NCBI GenBank assembly: GCA_027296045.1
Contig: JAPUJS010000101.1
Location: 1-5,772 of the forward strand
Origin: a bacterium
GTDB taxonomy: Bacteria > Latescibacterota > UBA2968
Direction: 5' to 3'
DNA: 5,772 bases
Shown: positions 1-5,772 of the stretch, one piece after another
How positions within the stretch are numbered: position 1 is the stretch's first letter
Layout of the letters: the number at the start of each line of letters is the position of its first letter
Notes under the pieces: generated by a model
Seen by the model: the letters and a program-made list of their open reading frames with translations, nothing else
What the model was told of the DNA's origin: nothing
Database searches by the model: none
Position numbers and translations under genes: made by a program

Positions 1-66
1 AAAGGTAATGCGCTCAGGAGGGAAATACAAGGTGGAATGCCACAGATAGGTCAGCGAATGATTCAG

Positions 67-99
67 TTGGGGCGAATGAATGGTCTTAAAAGGCCCCAA
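67..99. repeat. Inverted repeat TTGGGGC/GCCCCAA
   Basis: A perfect 7-bp inverted repeat (67-73 with 93-99) encloses 19 nt. No run of T follows on either strand, so a terminator call is not supported. Positions 1-192 otherwise show no convincing gene. Confidence 0.3.
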
Positions 100-122
100 A
101 ATGCACACAGGTGGGCAAGATT

Positions 123-187
123 TGGTCACCGGGACAAATGCATGACCAGTAGATATCGGATTTACAAGTAGTTACTACGATACTGGT
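123..187. repeat. Overlapping inverted repeats downstream of the minus-strand operon
   Basis: TGGTCA (123-128) pairs with TGACCA (143-148). Overlapping this, ACCAGTA (145-151) pairs with TACTGGT (181-187), extended by TCG/CGA across a 4-nt bulge. The two hairpins share bases 145-148 and exclude one another. They lie just after the DUF6785 stop codon. No T tract follows on either strand, so a terminator is not supported, though RNA 3'-end structure is possible. Confidence 0.35.
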
Positions 188-192
188 TATTT

Positions 193-2163
193 CTACCAGG
201 AATGCACCCCGTGCCCTTGTCCATAAAACCAGATCCAATCCGTTGTAAACGACAGCGCAACCCCAAGCGCATAGCCCACCACCATACCTAAGAAAAAAGA
301 CCGGGTCTTTTGATAGAGTGTCACCCCGCCCACACGCATCACAACAGACTTGATTCCCCAGGCAATAAAAACTGCAAACACCGAATTGATGGTCGCATAC
401 GTCAGCGGCACGGTAAATCCAATCGGGTGCAGGGGCCAGCCCGGAAACCGATAGCGCAAAAAGATCATGGCCGCCATCACCCCGGCACCAAGGGCCAAAA
501 ATCCGATTCGCGTCCAGTCTGTAGCCACGGGATTCTGAATTTTGTTCAACGTCGTCCGAAACGCCCCCTTACTCCCCCCGGAAAACGGGTAATCGTTAAA
601 ATTATACGCCCCATTTTCATATCCCCAGTAAAACGTCAACACCGTACACACCACAATCCCCACCAGCACCGAGCCCATCAGCGTGATCCCCATCTTCCGT
701 CGGTCGCCAGATACGGACTCTGCCAGCTTGGCCGCGTGTACAAGGGGCGTCATAAAAAGCCCCTTCCCCTGCGACAGAAAAGCATAGGTAAACCCGCTTA
801 CCGTCATCGACGCATCGGACAGTGCCTGGGAACCGACAACATACACCGAAAACACCTGCGGCGTCATTGGTGCCCGCACATAAATCAAACCAGACTCTGC
901 TACAATTCGAGCCACACCCATATAGACGATAAACGAACCCAACACCCACATTGCAGACATCCGAAATTCCATTCCTGCAGCGTGCAACCAGAGAAAAATC
1001 AGTGCCGTCCCCCCGATCAGTCCAGACACAGCCGCCCGATAGGACATCATTTCCTGACGGTCCCGTTCCCCGCTTCCTCGAAAGGCCTGCACAAACACAT
1101 CCCGGATATGGTGCCGGGCCACATACAATCCCCAGAACACCATCACGGCCATTGCGCCGAAACTCTGCCAACCGGAAGCCGGGTCCGCCGAACTCCAGGA
1201 ATCCTCTGCCCCCTTGATTTTAAACCCAAACCGGTTGAAAAAAAATACCTCCAGCCCCACAAATAGATAAAAGAACCAGAGGCTGAACAGCACCTCCAGA
1301 TTGGCCAGATAGGCAAATCCCAGCGTAAAAAAATTGATCCGCGTTCGAAACCGGGGGAAATCTCGGGCTAAATAAAACCACTCCCCTGCAATATTGACCG
1401 GCGGAACCAGCGTCCAGAAAAAACTCAAAATATTCCAGCCCAAAATCACCAGTGGAATCACCAACCCCGCCCAGAACAAACGATGCCTCAAAAATTCGGG
1501 CAACCGCCCCTGCTCTGGCTCTTCCATCAACTCGTCCGCCACTCTCACCAGCGGGTATACCAGACGTTCGTGTTCGCTCCACGGCCGCCTCAAGATCACC
1601 GCAACGGCCAACGACACATACACAATGGCCGCAATCAGCACCAGCCACCAGGCAATGGGGGTTAACCACACACGCCACGGAATCTCAGCCTTTTCGGGCG
1701 GGCCGTCAAAAAACCAGGTCAGCGCCTGCCCTTCATCCCGAGGGGCCAGCCAATCCACAATATGCGGGTGAAAATACTCCGCCCAACCGTTTTCGGGGGT
1801 GGCAAAATAAAAGGGGGTGGCAATGACCCCCAGGAAAAAGCCCATCAACCCCGAAGTGGGCACCATCGCCCCCACCATCCCCATTGCCAGCACCACAGCC
1901 AGGTCGGATGCTGTCAGTTGAAAATGTGCACCGTATCGCCTCAACAGGGCCACCGACACAGTCAGCACAAAAAAACTCGCAAACAAAGCCACCGGAAAAT
2001 GACTGATATTCATCCGGGAAGCGTGCACCACATACTCTGCATAGGTCACCCAAAAATTCACCCACACCACCAGCAAAGTGCCCACTCCCACCGCTCGCAA
2101 ACTCACCCCCCCGGGTTCTCGAGCGGGGCTTTTATCGGGTCTTTCTTCAATAACCTGTGCCAT
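193..2163 (-). CDS. DUF6785/DUF6784 family polytopic membrane protein, putative transporter
   Basis: This is a 656-residue integral inner-membrane protein of unknown function, recognised as the DUF6785 (N-terminal) plus DUF6784 (C-terminal) family. About a dozen hydrophobic segments are visible, for example near residues 26-46, 57-75, 86-121, 168-191, 490-512, 590-605 and 625-645. Family-like features are an exposed loop at about 123-165 ending in IPWRVW, the WSEHERLVYPL motif after the next helix (195-205), and WPLHPIGF at 576-583 opening the C-terminal domain. The size and topology resemble a secondary transporter, but no substrate is established and I infer none from the sequence alone. 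The ATG overlaps the stop codon of the upstream modA-like gene (TAATG), and no strong Shine-Dalgarno lies before it, so translational coupling is likely. It is the last gene of the operon. Recognition of the family is firm; the transport role is inference. Confidence 0.9.
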   Translation of the reverse strand: MAQVIEERPDKSPAREPGGVSLRAVGVGTLLVVWVNFWVTYAEYVVHASRMNISHFPVALFASFFVLTVSVALLRRYGAHFQLTASDLAVVLAMGMVGAMVPTSGLMGFFLGVIATPFYFATPENGWAEYFHPHIVDWLAPRDEGQALTWFFDGPPEKAEIPWRVWLTPIAWWLVLIAAIVYVSLAVAVILRRPWSEHERLVYPLVRVADELMEEPEQGRLPEFLRHRLFWAGLVIPLVILGWNILSFFWTLVPPVNIAGEWFYLARDFPRFRTRINFFTLGFAYLANLEVLFSLWFFYLFVGLEVFFFNRFGFKIKGAEDSWSSADPASGWQSFGAMAVMVFWGLYVARHHIRDVFVQAFRGSGERDRQEMMSYRAAVSGLIGGTALIFLWLHAAGMEFRMSAMWVLGSFIVYMGVARIVAESGLIYVRAPMTPQVFSVYVVGSQALSDASMTVSGFTYAFLSQGKGLFMTPLVHAAKLAESVSGDRRKMGITLMGSVLVGIVVCTVLTFYWGYENGAYNFNDYPFSGGSKGAFRTTLNKIQNPVATDWTRIGFLALGAGVMAAMIFLRYRFPGWPLHPIGFTVPLTYATINSVFAVFIAWGIKSVVMRVGGVTLYQKTRSFFLGMVVGYALGVALSFTTDWIWFYGQGHGVHSW

Positions 2164-2996
2164 TACTCAACCATTCCGATAAACCCATAGGACTCAAATA
2201 CCTTCTGTGCCTGCGTTGAAAAAAGAAAAGACACAAATTCCAAAACCGGCTTTTTTGCCCGTCCCTTGACAATCGCAATCGGATACACAATTGGATCGCA
2301 GGCTTCCTCGGGCAACCGGGCAATCACCTCCACCTGTTGACTCACCATAGCATCCGAAGCGTACACAATACCGACCGCACAAGCACCCCGTGCCACATAT
2401 CCCAACGCCACCCGCACATCCTGCCCCGGTGCCAACCGTTTTTGCACGCCTTCCCACCATCCCAACCAGAGCAATGCCTGGTGTGTATACATTCCTGCAG
2501 GCACATGCTCCGGATCCGCCAGGGCCAACCGTCCCGAAAACCGGGTCCCAAATGCGCTTCCCCGAACCGGATGGAGATGAAATCCTTCTCCTTTGGGCGC
2601 AATCAAGACCAGCGTATTTCTCAACAAATCGCGTCTGCTTGCCTGCTCAATCAGACCCTTTTGGGCAACATAGTCCATCCATTTCGGATTTGCCGACACA
2701 TAAACATCTGCGGGAGCCCCTTGCTCAATCTGTCGGGCAAGCGTGGAGGATCCCGCAAAAGAAATCTGCACCTGAATATCCGTGCCCTTCTCCCAAACCC
2801 CCACCAAATCTTCCAGCGCGTTGGTCAAACTCACAGCCGCATAAACCCGAATCGTGTTTCCCTGCACGTTCCCGGTGAGGCAAGCAATTCCCCCTAAAAC
2901 AACACAACAACAAACAAACAGCCGATACGTAATCCAGGAGAAAACTCTCTCAAAACAGATCAATGGGAAGGAGTATCGATACACCTTTTTTCTCAA
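2163..2996 (-). CDS. modA: ModA-type molybdate ABC transporter substrate-binding protein
   Basis: This is a predicted exported solute-binding protein for molybdate or tungstate. Counting from a TTG start at 2996, it has 277 residues. The N-terminus is basic with a hydrophobic core at about 26-40 and a possible cleavage after VQG (46). Mature ModA motifs follow: VYAAVSLTNAL (51-61), SFAGSSTLARQIEQGAPAD (79-97), LADPEHVPAG (159-168) and GIVYASDA (209-216). S56, S83/S84, A167 and Y212 are the expected oxyanion-contact positions by comparison with E. coli ModA. The TTG is chosen because AAAGAGGTG lies 8 nt upstream and no in-frame ATG occurs between it and the mature domain. The only upstream ATG (3125) would overlap the amidohydrolase by about 100 bp. 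The stop overlaps the ATG of the DUF6785 gene. No modB or modC is present, so the partner is uncertain. Binding of another oxyanion is possible. Confidence 0.88.
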   Translation of the reverse strand: MRKKVYRYSFPLICFERVFSWITYRLFVCCCVVLGGIACLTGNVQGNTIRVYAAVSLTNALEDLVGVWEKGTDIQVQISFAGSSTLARQIEQGAPADVYVSANPKWMDYVAQKGLIEQASRRDLLRNTLVLIAPKGEGFHLHPVRGSAFGTRFSGRLALADPEHVPAGMYTHQALLWLGWWEGVQKRLAPGQDVRVALGYVARGACAVGIVYASDAMVSQQVEVIARLPEEACDPIVYPIAIVKGRAKKPVLEFVSFLFSTQAQKVFESYGFIGMVE

Positions 2997-3012
2997 TTGG
3001 ACTTCACCTCTT
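2994..3012 (-). promoter_or_regulatory. Ribosome binding site and TTG start of the modA-like gene
   Basis: Read on the minus strand, AAAGAGGTG is followed after 8 nt by TTG (2996-2994) and then by the basic AGA AAA AAG codons. It decides the start, since no ATG is available between here and the mature domain. An in-frame GTG lies inside the Shine-Dalgarno itself and another lies four codons downstream of the TTG; both are less well placed. Confidence 0.6.
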
Positions 3013-3024
3013 TTAAATGAACTC

Positions 3025-3855
3025 CTATTCAAACCAAACACGTGCGGGTGTTTCTTCCAGAATGGCCCCTTTTTCTCCGTCCGACAGCTCCAGGGCGTCG
3101 CTAAACAGGGCCAGGTGTTCTGCATAGCTCGCCTTTTTCAACCACAGTTCACACGGAAAATCAGACCCCCACATACATCGGTCCGGTCCAAACGCCTCGA
3201 TCATACGATGTACAATCGGATGCATGTCTTCAAAAGGATAGGCCACATCCGACCCGGTCACTGCAAACGTCAGCTTGACGTGCAAGTTCCGAAACCTTGC
3301 CAGACCCGCCACCCCCTGAACGGTTTCCGAATCTACCCCGTCCGCCGCTTTTGGATAGGCCGCGTGATCCAGCACCACGGGCACGTCTGGATAACGCGAC
3401 AGCAGCTTTGCCAATGGATCCAGAAATCGCGCCTGGATGTGGGCACAAATCACAACGTTCAACCGCCTGGCAACTTCCCACATTCGGCTGGCACCCGGGT
3501 GATAAAACATCGGATATCTTGACTTCGTCGGCTCCATCCGAAGCCCTTTGACATTGCAGTCTCCCACCAGCCGCTCTAACTCCGTCACGCTCTCCTGTGC
3601 CTCCGGATCCAGCGTACACACCCCCACGGTCCAATCCCTTTGTTCGGCCGCCGTATCTCCTAACAATCGGTTGTCCCACTGATAGGCCGACCCCGTCTGC
3701 ACCAGCACCACACGCCCCACATCGGAAGCCTGTATTTCCTCTTTCAAATGTCCAATATCACCCGTCCCCTCAGGGGGTCGCAGCGGATCCTCCTTTTTGG
3801 GATAGGCCGTTTCATCCGGATGATAGATATGCGCATGGGTATCCACAATTTGCAT
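3025..3855 (-). CDS. Amidohydrolase family protein (COG3618 / Amidohydrolase_2 TIM-barrel hydrolase)
   Basis: This is a 276-residue predicted cytosolic metal-dependent hydrolase of the amidohydrolase superfamily, closest in style to COG3618 and lactonase-like Amidohydrolase_2 proteins. Visible motifs are DTHAHIY at 5-11 (metal-binding HxH, H7 and H9), KGLRM at 103-107, CAHIQ with H139 on a central strand, LDHAAYP with H164, the VKLTF strand at 193-197 with K194, and WGSDFP with the catalytic-type D232 at 229-234. The family mostly hydrolyses lactones or amides, but the substrate cannot be read from the sequence. The ATG at 3855 is chosen because the fold begins immediately (MQIVDTHAH) and a purine-rich GGAAGGGAG lies about 10 nt upstream. 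A start at 3930 would overlap the upstream kinase gene and add residues outside the fold. It lies 19 bp after the kinase stop and 28 bp before the modA start, consistent with one operon. Confidence 0.88.
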   Translation of the reverse strand: MQIVDTHAHIYHPDETAYPKKEDPLRPPEGTGDIGHLKEEIQASDVGRVVLVQTGSAYQWDNRLLGDTAAEQRDWTVGVCTLDPEAQESVTELERLVGDCNVKGLRMEPTKSRYPMFYHPGASRMWEVARRLNVVICAHIQARFLDPLAKLLSRYPDVPVVLDHAAYPKAADGVDSETVQGVAGLARFRNLHVKLTFAVTGSDVAYPFEDMHPIVHRMIEAFGPDRCMWGSDFPCELWLKKASYAEHLALFSDALELSDGEKGAILEETPARVWFE

Positions 3856-3874
3856 AAGCCATCCACTCCCTTCC

Positions 3875-4405
3875 TCAATCGGTAAGCCCGGCCAGCCAGT
3901 CACGCGTCTGACCGGGTGAGCGCAATTCAATCATCTGGAGATGCTGATATTGGGGATCTTGAAAAAGCGATCGGTATCTGCGACCATACTTAAATTTACC
4001 TCGCACTGCCCAGACAAACAGCGAATCCGTGCTCAGAAACTGCTCCCGCAAGGACTCCACATTGCCATTCCAGAGCACTTCCCGATGCACGGTCCTTTGA
4101 ATCGTGCGCCGCAACAGCCGTCCCATCACCACCGGAAAGGAATAATTCAGCCACACCACCGTGTCTGCCTGTCCCCACACCAATTCCCGGACCGCGCTGT
4201 AGTTGCCATCCACCACCCAACCATCGGCCTGCAATACCGCACTCGTTCGTGCCAAAAAATCCTCCGGCTTGGCAGGCGTCCAGCTTGGTCCCCAGTGAAT
4301 TGCATCCAGCTCTATATGCACAAGCCCCAGCAACTCGGCCAGATTCTGTGCGAGGGTGGTCTTACCCGACCCGGTCAATCCGACTACAGCAATACGGCGA
4401 GGCAT
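3875..4405 (-). CDS. P-loop nucleotide kinase, FlaR/topology-modulation (adenylate kinase-related) family
   Basis: This is a 176-residue predicted cytosolic P-loop kinase of the FlaR / 'DNA topology modulation' group (COG0563-like), a family whose true substrate is poorly defined. The Walker A motif GLTGSGKT sits at 9-16 directly after the first strand. The family hallmark HIELDAIHWGPSWTP follows at 30-43, then WVVDGNY at 63-69, ADTVVWLNY at 80-88 and an arginine-rich LLRRTIQRTVHR lid-like segment at 97-108. The length is normal for the family. The start at 4405 is preferred because GGAGG (4417-4413) lies 7 nt upstream and the P-loop strand follows at once. The in-frame ATG at 4447 would only add an unstructured 14-residue leader. 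It is the first gene of the four-gene minus-strand operon and shares a divergent intergenic region with the plus-strand gene. The link between this kinase and the downstream uptake and hydrolase genes is unknown. Confidence 0.85.
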   Translation of the reverse strand: MPRRIAVVGLTGSGKTTLAQNLAELLGLVHIELDAIHWGPSWTPAKPEDFLARTSAVLQADGWVVDGNYSAVRELVWGQADTVVWLNYSFPVVMGRLLRRTIQRTVHREVLWNGNVESLREQFLSTDSLFVWAVRGKFKYGRRYRSLFQDPQYQHLQMIELRSPGQTRDWLAGLTD

Positions 4406-4435
4406 ATTGCGTCCTCCGGTCAAGTCCGAACATGA

Positions 4436-4463
4436 AATGTACGACAATTTACGCCCCGATCAA
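4436..4463 (-). promoter_or_regulatory. Candidate sigma70-like promoter for the minus-strand operon
   Basis: On the minus strand TTGATC (4463-4458) is followed after 16 nt by TACATT (4441-4436). These match the -35 and -10 consensus at 4 of 6 positions each. The predicted transcript would begin near 4429, about 24 nt ahead of the kinase ATG, leaving room for the GGAGG ribosome site. The -35 lies inside the repeated CCGATCAAAG motif. The call is based only on motif match and position. Confidence 0.3.
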
Positions 4464-4465
4464 AG
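4456..4465 (+). repeat. CCGATCAAAG inverted-repeat arm, left copy
   Basis: This perfect 10-bp arm is matched in reverse complement by 4583-4592, with 117 bp between them. It lies 51 bp upstream of the kinase start codon. As the two genes diverge, the pair is placed symmetrically relative to the two transcription units. It may be a regulator binding site or shared -35 sequence; chance is not excluded. Confidence 0.5.
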
Positions 4466-4582
4466 AATTTCCAAGATTCAGGAAGGCCCCCTTTGCCCGC
4501 CCGTTCGAGTCTTTTCTGTTTTGTATGTCACCTTTTTCCAAAACCCCGGTCTAAACCATAGGAATACCCGAGTCCTGTAACC

Positions 4583-4592
4583 CTTTGATCGG
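4583..4592 (-). repeat. CCGATCAAAG inverted-repeat arm, right copy
   Basis: On the plus strand it reads CTTTGATCGG, the exact reverse complement of 4456-4465. It lies 42 bp upstream of the plus-strand ATG at 4635. The flanking bases of the two copies do not match, so only the 10-bp core is shared. The embedded TTGATC could serve as a -35, but the only -10-like match downstream (AATAAC, 18-bp spacing) is weak. Confidence 0.5.
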
Positions 4593-4622
4593 TTCATACG
4601 TCTTACGAAATAACCCCCCAAC

Positions 4623-4637
4623 AGGAGCCGTCCAATG
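4623..4637 (+). promoter_or_regulatory. Ribosome binding site of the DUF4097-type gene
   Basis: AGGAG at 4623-4627 lies 7 nt before the ATG at 4635, which opens a typical signal peptide (MKSRLFF). This fixes the start. Confidence 0.7.
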
Positions 4638-5462
4638 AAAAGCCGCCTCTTTTTTGTGATATTGCTCAGTCTGTACCTCATCCTAACCTTCACATCTACC
4701 CATGCGGATGACTATATTGAAGAGGAAATCATTGAGCAAACCCTTGCCTTTTCCCCGGGAGACGAGCTTCTCCTAAAAGCAGTCAACGGCGACATACAAA
4801 TCAAAACCTGGAACAAGGAAAAGGTTCACATCTATGCGCATAAAAAAGCCAAAGCCCACTCCGAAGAAGAGGCCCTGGAACTCCTGGAAATCGTCACCGT
4901 CGAAATCGACTCCAAACCGGGTCACCTGAAAATCTGGACCCACCATCCCAAGAATTTCAAAATGCGAAAAAAAAGTATCAACATATCTTACACGCTCACC
5001 GTGCCCCAAAAAATCCACCTGGACCTCCAATCGGTCAACGGGAATATTGACGTGCCCGCCACCTCCGGCAGTGTAGAGACCGGCACCGTCAACGGTAATA
5101 TCGACGTCTCGGAAACCCATGGCGCAGTAAAGTCGGAGACCGTGAACGGAAAAATTCACCTGATTGCGATTGTTGGATCTGTCCAGGCGCAAACCGTCAA
5201 CGGAACCATTGATATCGATATCCAATCGGTCGATGAAGACGGCATCCAGGCCCAGACGGTCAACGGTAAAATCAACCTATCGCTTCCCTCCGACATCCGG
5301 GCAAAACTTCGGGCAAGTACCCAGAACGGCAACATCCAAACCGATTTCCCCCTGACGGTCCGGGGCTGGATTGGCAAAACGGCGAAAGGCCAAATCAACG
5401 GCGGCGGACCGTCCATTTCCCTGCAAACACTGAATGGCGGCATCCGATTGAAACAACGATAA
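4635..5462 (+). CDS. Secreted DUF4097-type beta-strand repeat protein
   Basis: This is a 275-residue predicted exported protein. Residues 1-24 form a signal peptide (MKSR, hydrophobic core 5-19, cleavage likely after THA). A charged linker follows, and from about residue 45 to the end it is a beta-rich repeat domain of the DUF4097 / putative adhesin type. The unit V-N-G-x-I recurs at residues 50, 134, 152, 170, 188 and 209, with degenerate versions at 230 (QNGNI), 250 (AKGQI) and 266 (LNGGI). The spacing is exactly 18 between 134 and 188, then about 21, as expected of stacked turns in a beta-solenoid. No lipobox, membrane anchor or catalytic motif is seen. The ATG is preceded by AGGAG at 7 nt. 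It is monocistronic, divergent from the operon, and ends in a terminator 62 bp downstream. Family members are found in envelope-stress and uncharacterised contexts; no specific function is claimed. Confidence 0.85.
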   Translation: MKSRLFFVILLSLYLILTFTSTHADDYIEEEIIEQTLAFSPGDELLLKAVNGDIQIKTWNKEKVHIYAHKKAKAHSEEEALELLEIVTVEIDSKPGHLKIWTHHPKNFKMRKKSINISYTLTVPQKIHLDLQSVNGNIDVPATSGSVETGTVNGNIDVSETHGAVKSETVNGKIHLIAIVGSVQAQTVNGTIDIDIQSVDEDGIQAQTVNGKINLSLPSDIRAKLRASTQNGNIQTDFPLTVRGWIGKTAKGQINGGGPSISLQTLNGGIRLKQR

Positions 5463-5523
5463 AAAACGGGTGACCTTACAAATCGCCCCCAAGTACGAAA
5501 AAAGCAAATCCACACCCCCTTCC

Positions 5524-5550
5524 AAGGCCGGCCCATTAACCGGCCTTTTT
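5524..5550 (+). terminator. Rho-independent terminator after the DUF4097-type gene
   Basis: A perfect 8-bp stem, AAGGCCGG (5524-5531) with CCGGCCTT (5540-5547), encloses an 8-nt loop and runs into five T residues (5546-5550). It lies 62 bp after the stop codon at 5462, in the correct orientation for the plus-strand gene. The T tract on the other strand is too short for good bidirectional function. Confidence 0.85.
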
Positions 5551-5613
5551 AAATGCGCTCCCATGTACCAAGCCACTTGACAGAATAGGAAAGAGGGTTA
5601 TCATGAGCAGGAT

Positions 5614-5653
5614 CACAGAGGGCCACGAAGAAGCACAGAGGGCCACGAAAACC
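5614..5653 (+). repeat. 20-bp tandem duplication with 10-bp sub-period
   Basis: Two adjacent 20-bp units begin at 5614 and 5634 and share their first 16 bases (CACAGAGGGCCACGAA). Each unit is itself two related 10-mers, CACAGAGGGC and CACGAAGAAG, so the array has four 10-bp steps. Similar CACAGAGG/CACGAAG strings are, from general knowledge, common dispersed intergenic repeats in several bacterial phyla. Confidence 0.75.
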
Positions 5654-5682
5654 ACTCCACCCGGCCTCCGAAATCCCCACTG

Positions 5683-5702
5683 TCCCCTTTTCCAAAAGGG
5701 GA
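5683..5702. repeat. 20-bp near-perfect palindrome
   Basis: TCCCCTTTT and AAAAGGGGA form a 9-bp inverted repeat around a central CC. No T tract follows, so it is not a rho-independent terminator. It may be part of a dispersed REP- or MITE-like intergenic element together with the nearby tandem repeat. Confidence 0.6.
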
Positions 5703-5772
5703 GGAACGCGCCTTATAGCATTTTCCATTTTGTTTTACGATATAAATGAGTTAATTTTTCAGGTATGAGACC

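Noticed and set aside
1..171. Plus-strand frame open from the left edge to a TAG at 169-171 (56 codons), and a shorter one ending at 47-49
   Set aside because: The longer translation is Arg- and Met-rich without recognisable motifs, and its end runs into the inverted repeats. The 15-residue tail of the shorter frame is too short to judge; it could be the 3' end of a gene outside the window.
310..1266. 318-codon open frame on the plus strand antisense to the DUF6785 gene
   Set aside because: Its translation is rich in His, Arg, Pro and Gln with no fold or motif, as expected for the complement of a GC-biased membrane-protein gene. The minus-strand protein is a recognised family.
2997..3125. 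N-terminal extension of the modA-like gene to the ATG at 3125
   Set aside because: It would overlap the amidohydrolase coding region by about 100 bp and put 43 unrelated residues before the signal segment. The TTG at 2996 has a good ribosome site.
3856..3930. Upstream ATG for the amidohydrolase
   Set aside because: It overlaps the kinase gene, and the added 25 residues precede the first strand of the barrel, which begins at the chosen start.
4773..5225. 150-codon minus-strand frame opposite the DUF4097-type gene
   Set aside because: Its Val/Asp/Gly-periodic translation is the mirror of the VNG repeats on the plus strand. It has no independent start signal or motif.
5737..5747. Resemblance of ACGATATAAAT to half of a ModE-type molybdate operator
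   Set aside because: There is no second half-site, and it lies more than 1 kb from the modA operon, beyond a gene and a terminator.
5765..5772. ATG near the right edge as a new gene start
   Set aside because: Only eight bases are available, and the AGG in front is too close to act as a ribosome site.

Overview
The window carries five confident protein-coding genes in two divergent transcription units from a moderately GC-rich bacterium. No rRNA, tRNA, CRISPR array or transposase is visible. The DUF6785/DUF6784 membrane protein, a family I associate mainly with uncultured phyla (Poribacteria, Latescibacterota, Planctomycetes-like lineages), and the CACAGAGG/CACGAA-type intergenic repeats suggest such an environmental lineage. 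This placement is an inference with low to moderate confidence.

Minus-strand unit (4405 down to 193). Four genes are packed head to tail: a FlaR-like P-loop nucleotide kinase (4405-3875), a COG3618-type TIM-barrel amidohydrolase (3855-3025), a ModA-type molybdate-binding protein with a probable TTG start (2996-2163), and a large polytopic DUF6785/DUF6784 membrane protein (2163-193). The gaps are 19 bp, 28 bp and a 1-base TAATG overlap, so they read as one operon. The most interesting point is that the periplasmic binding protein is translationally coupled to this uncharacterised membrane protein rather than to the usual ModB permease and ModC ATPase. No modB or modC is in the window.

Intergenic 4406-4634. 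This divergent promoter region contains a perfect 10-bp motif, CCGATCAAAG, in two mirrored copies. Each lies about 40-50 bp in front of one of the two start codons, which suggests shared -35 elements or a common operator.

Plus-strand unit (4635-5462). A secreted DUF4097-type beta-repeat protein has regularly spaced V-N-G-x-I motifs, with an exact 18-residue period in the middle. It is followed by a clear rho-independent terminator (5524-5550).

Edges. Positions 1-192 hold only inverted repeats and no convincing gene or terminator. Positions 5551-5772 are a repeat-bearing intergenic stretch: a 20-bp tandem duplication, a 20-bp palindrome and an AT-rich tail. A 48-codon open frame runs through these repeats and is probably not a gene.
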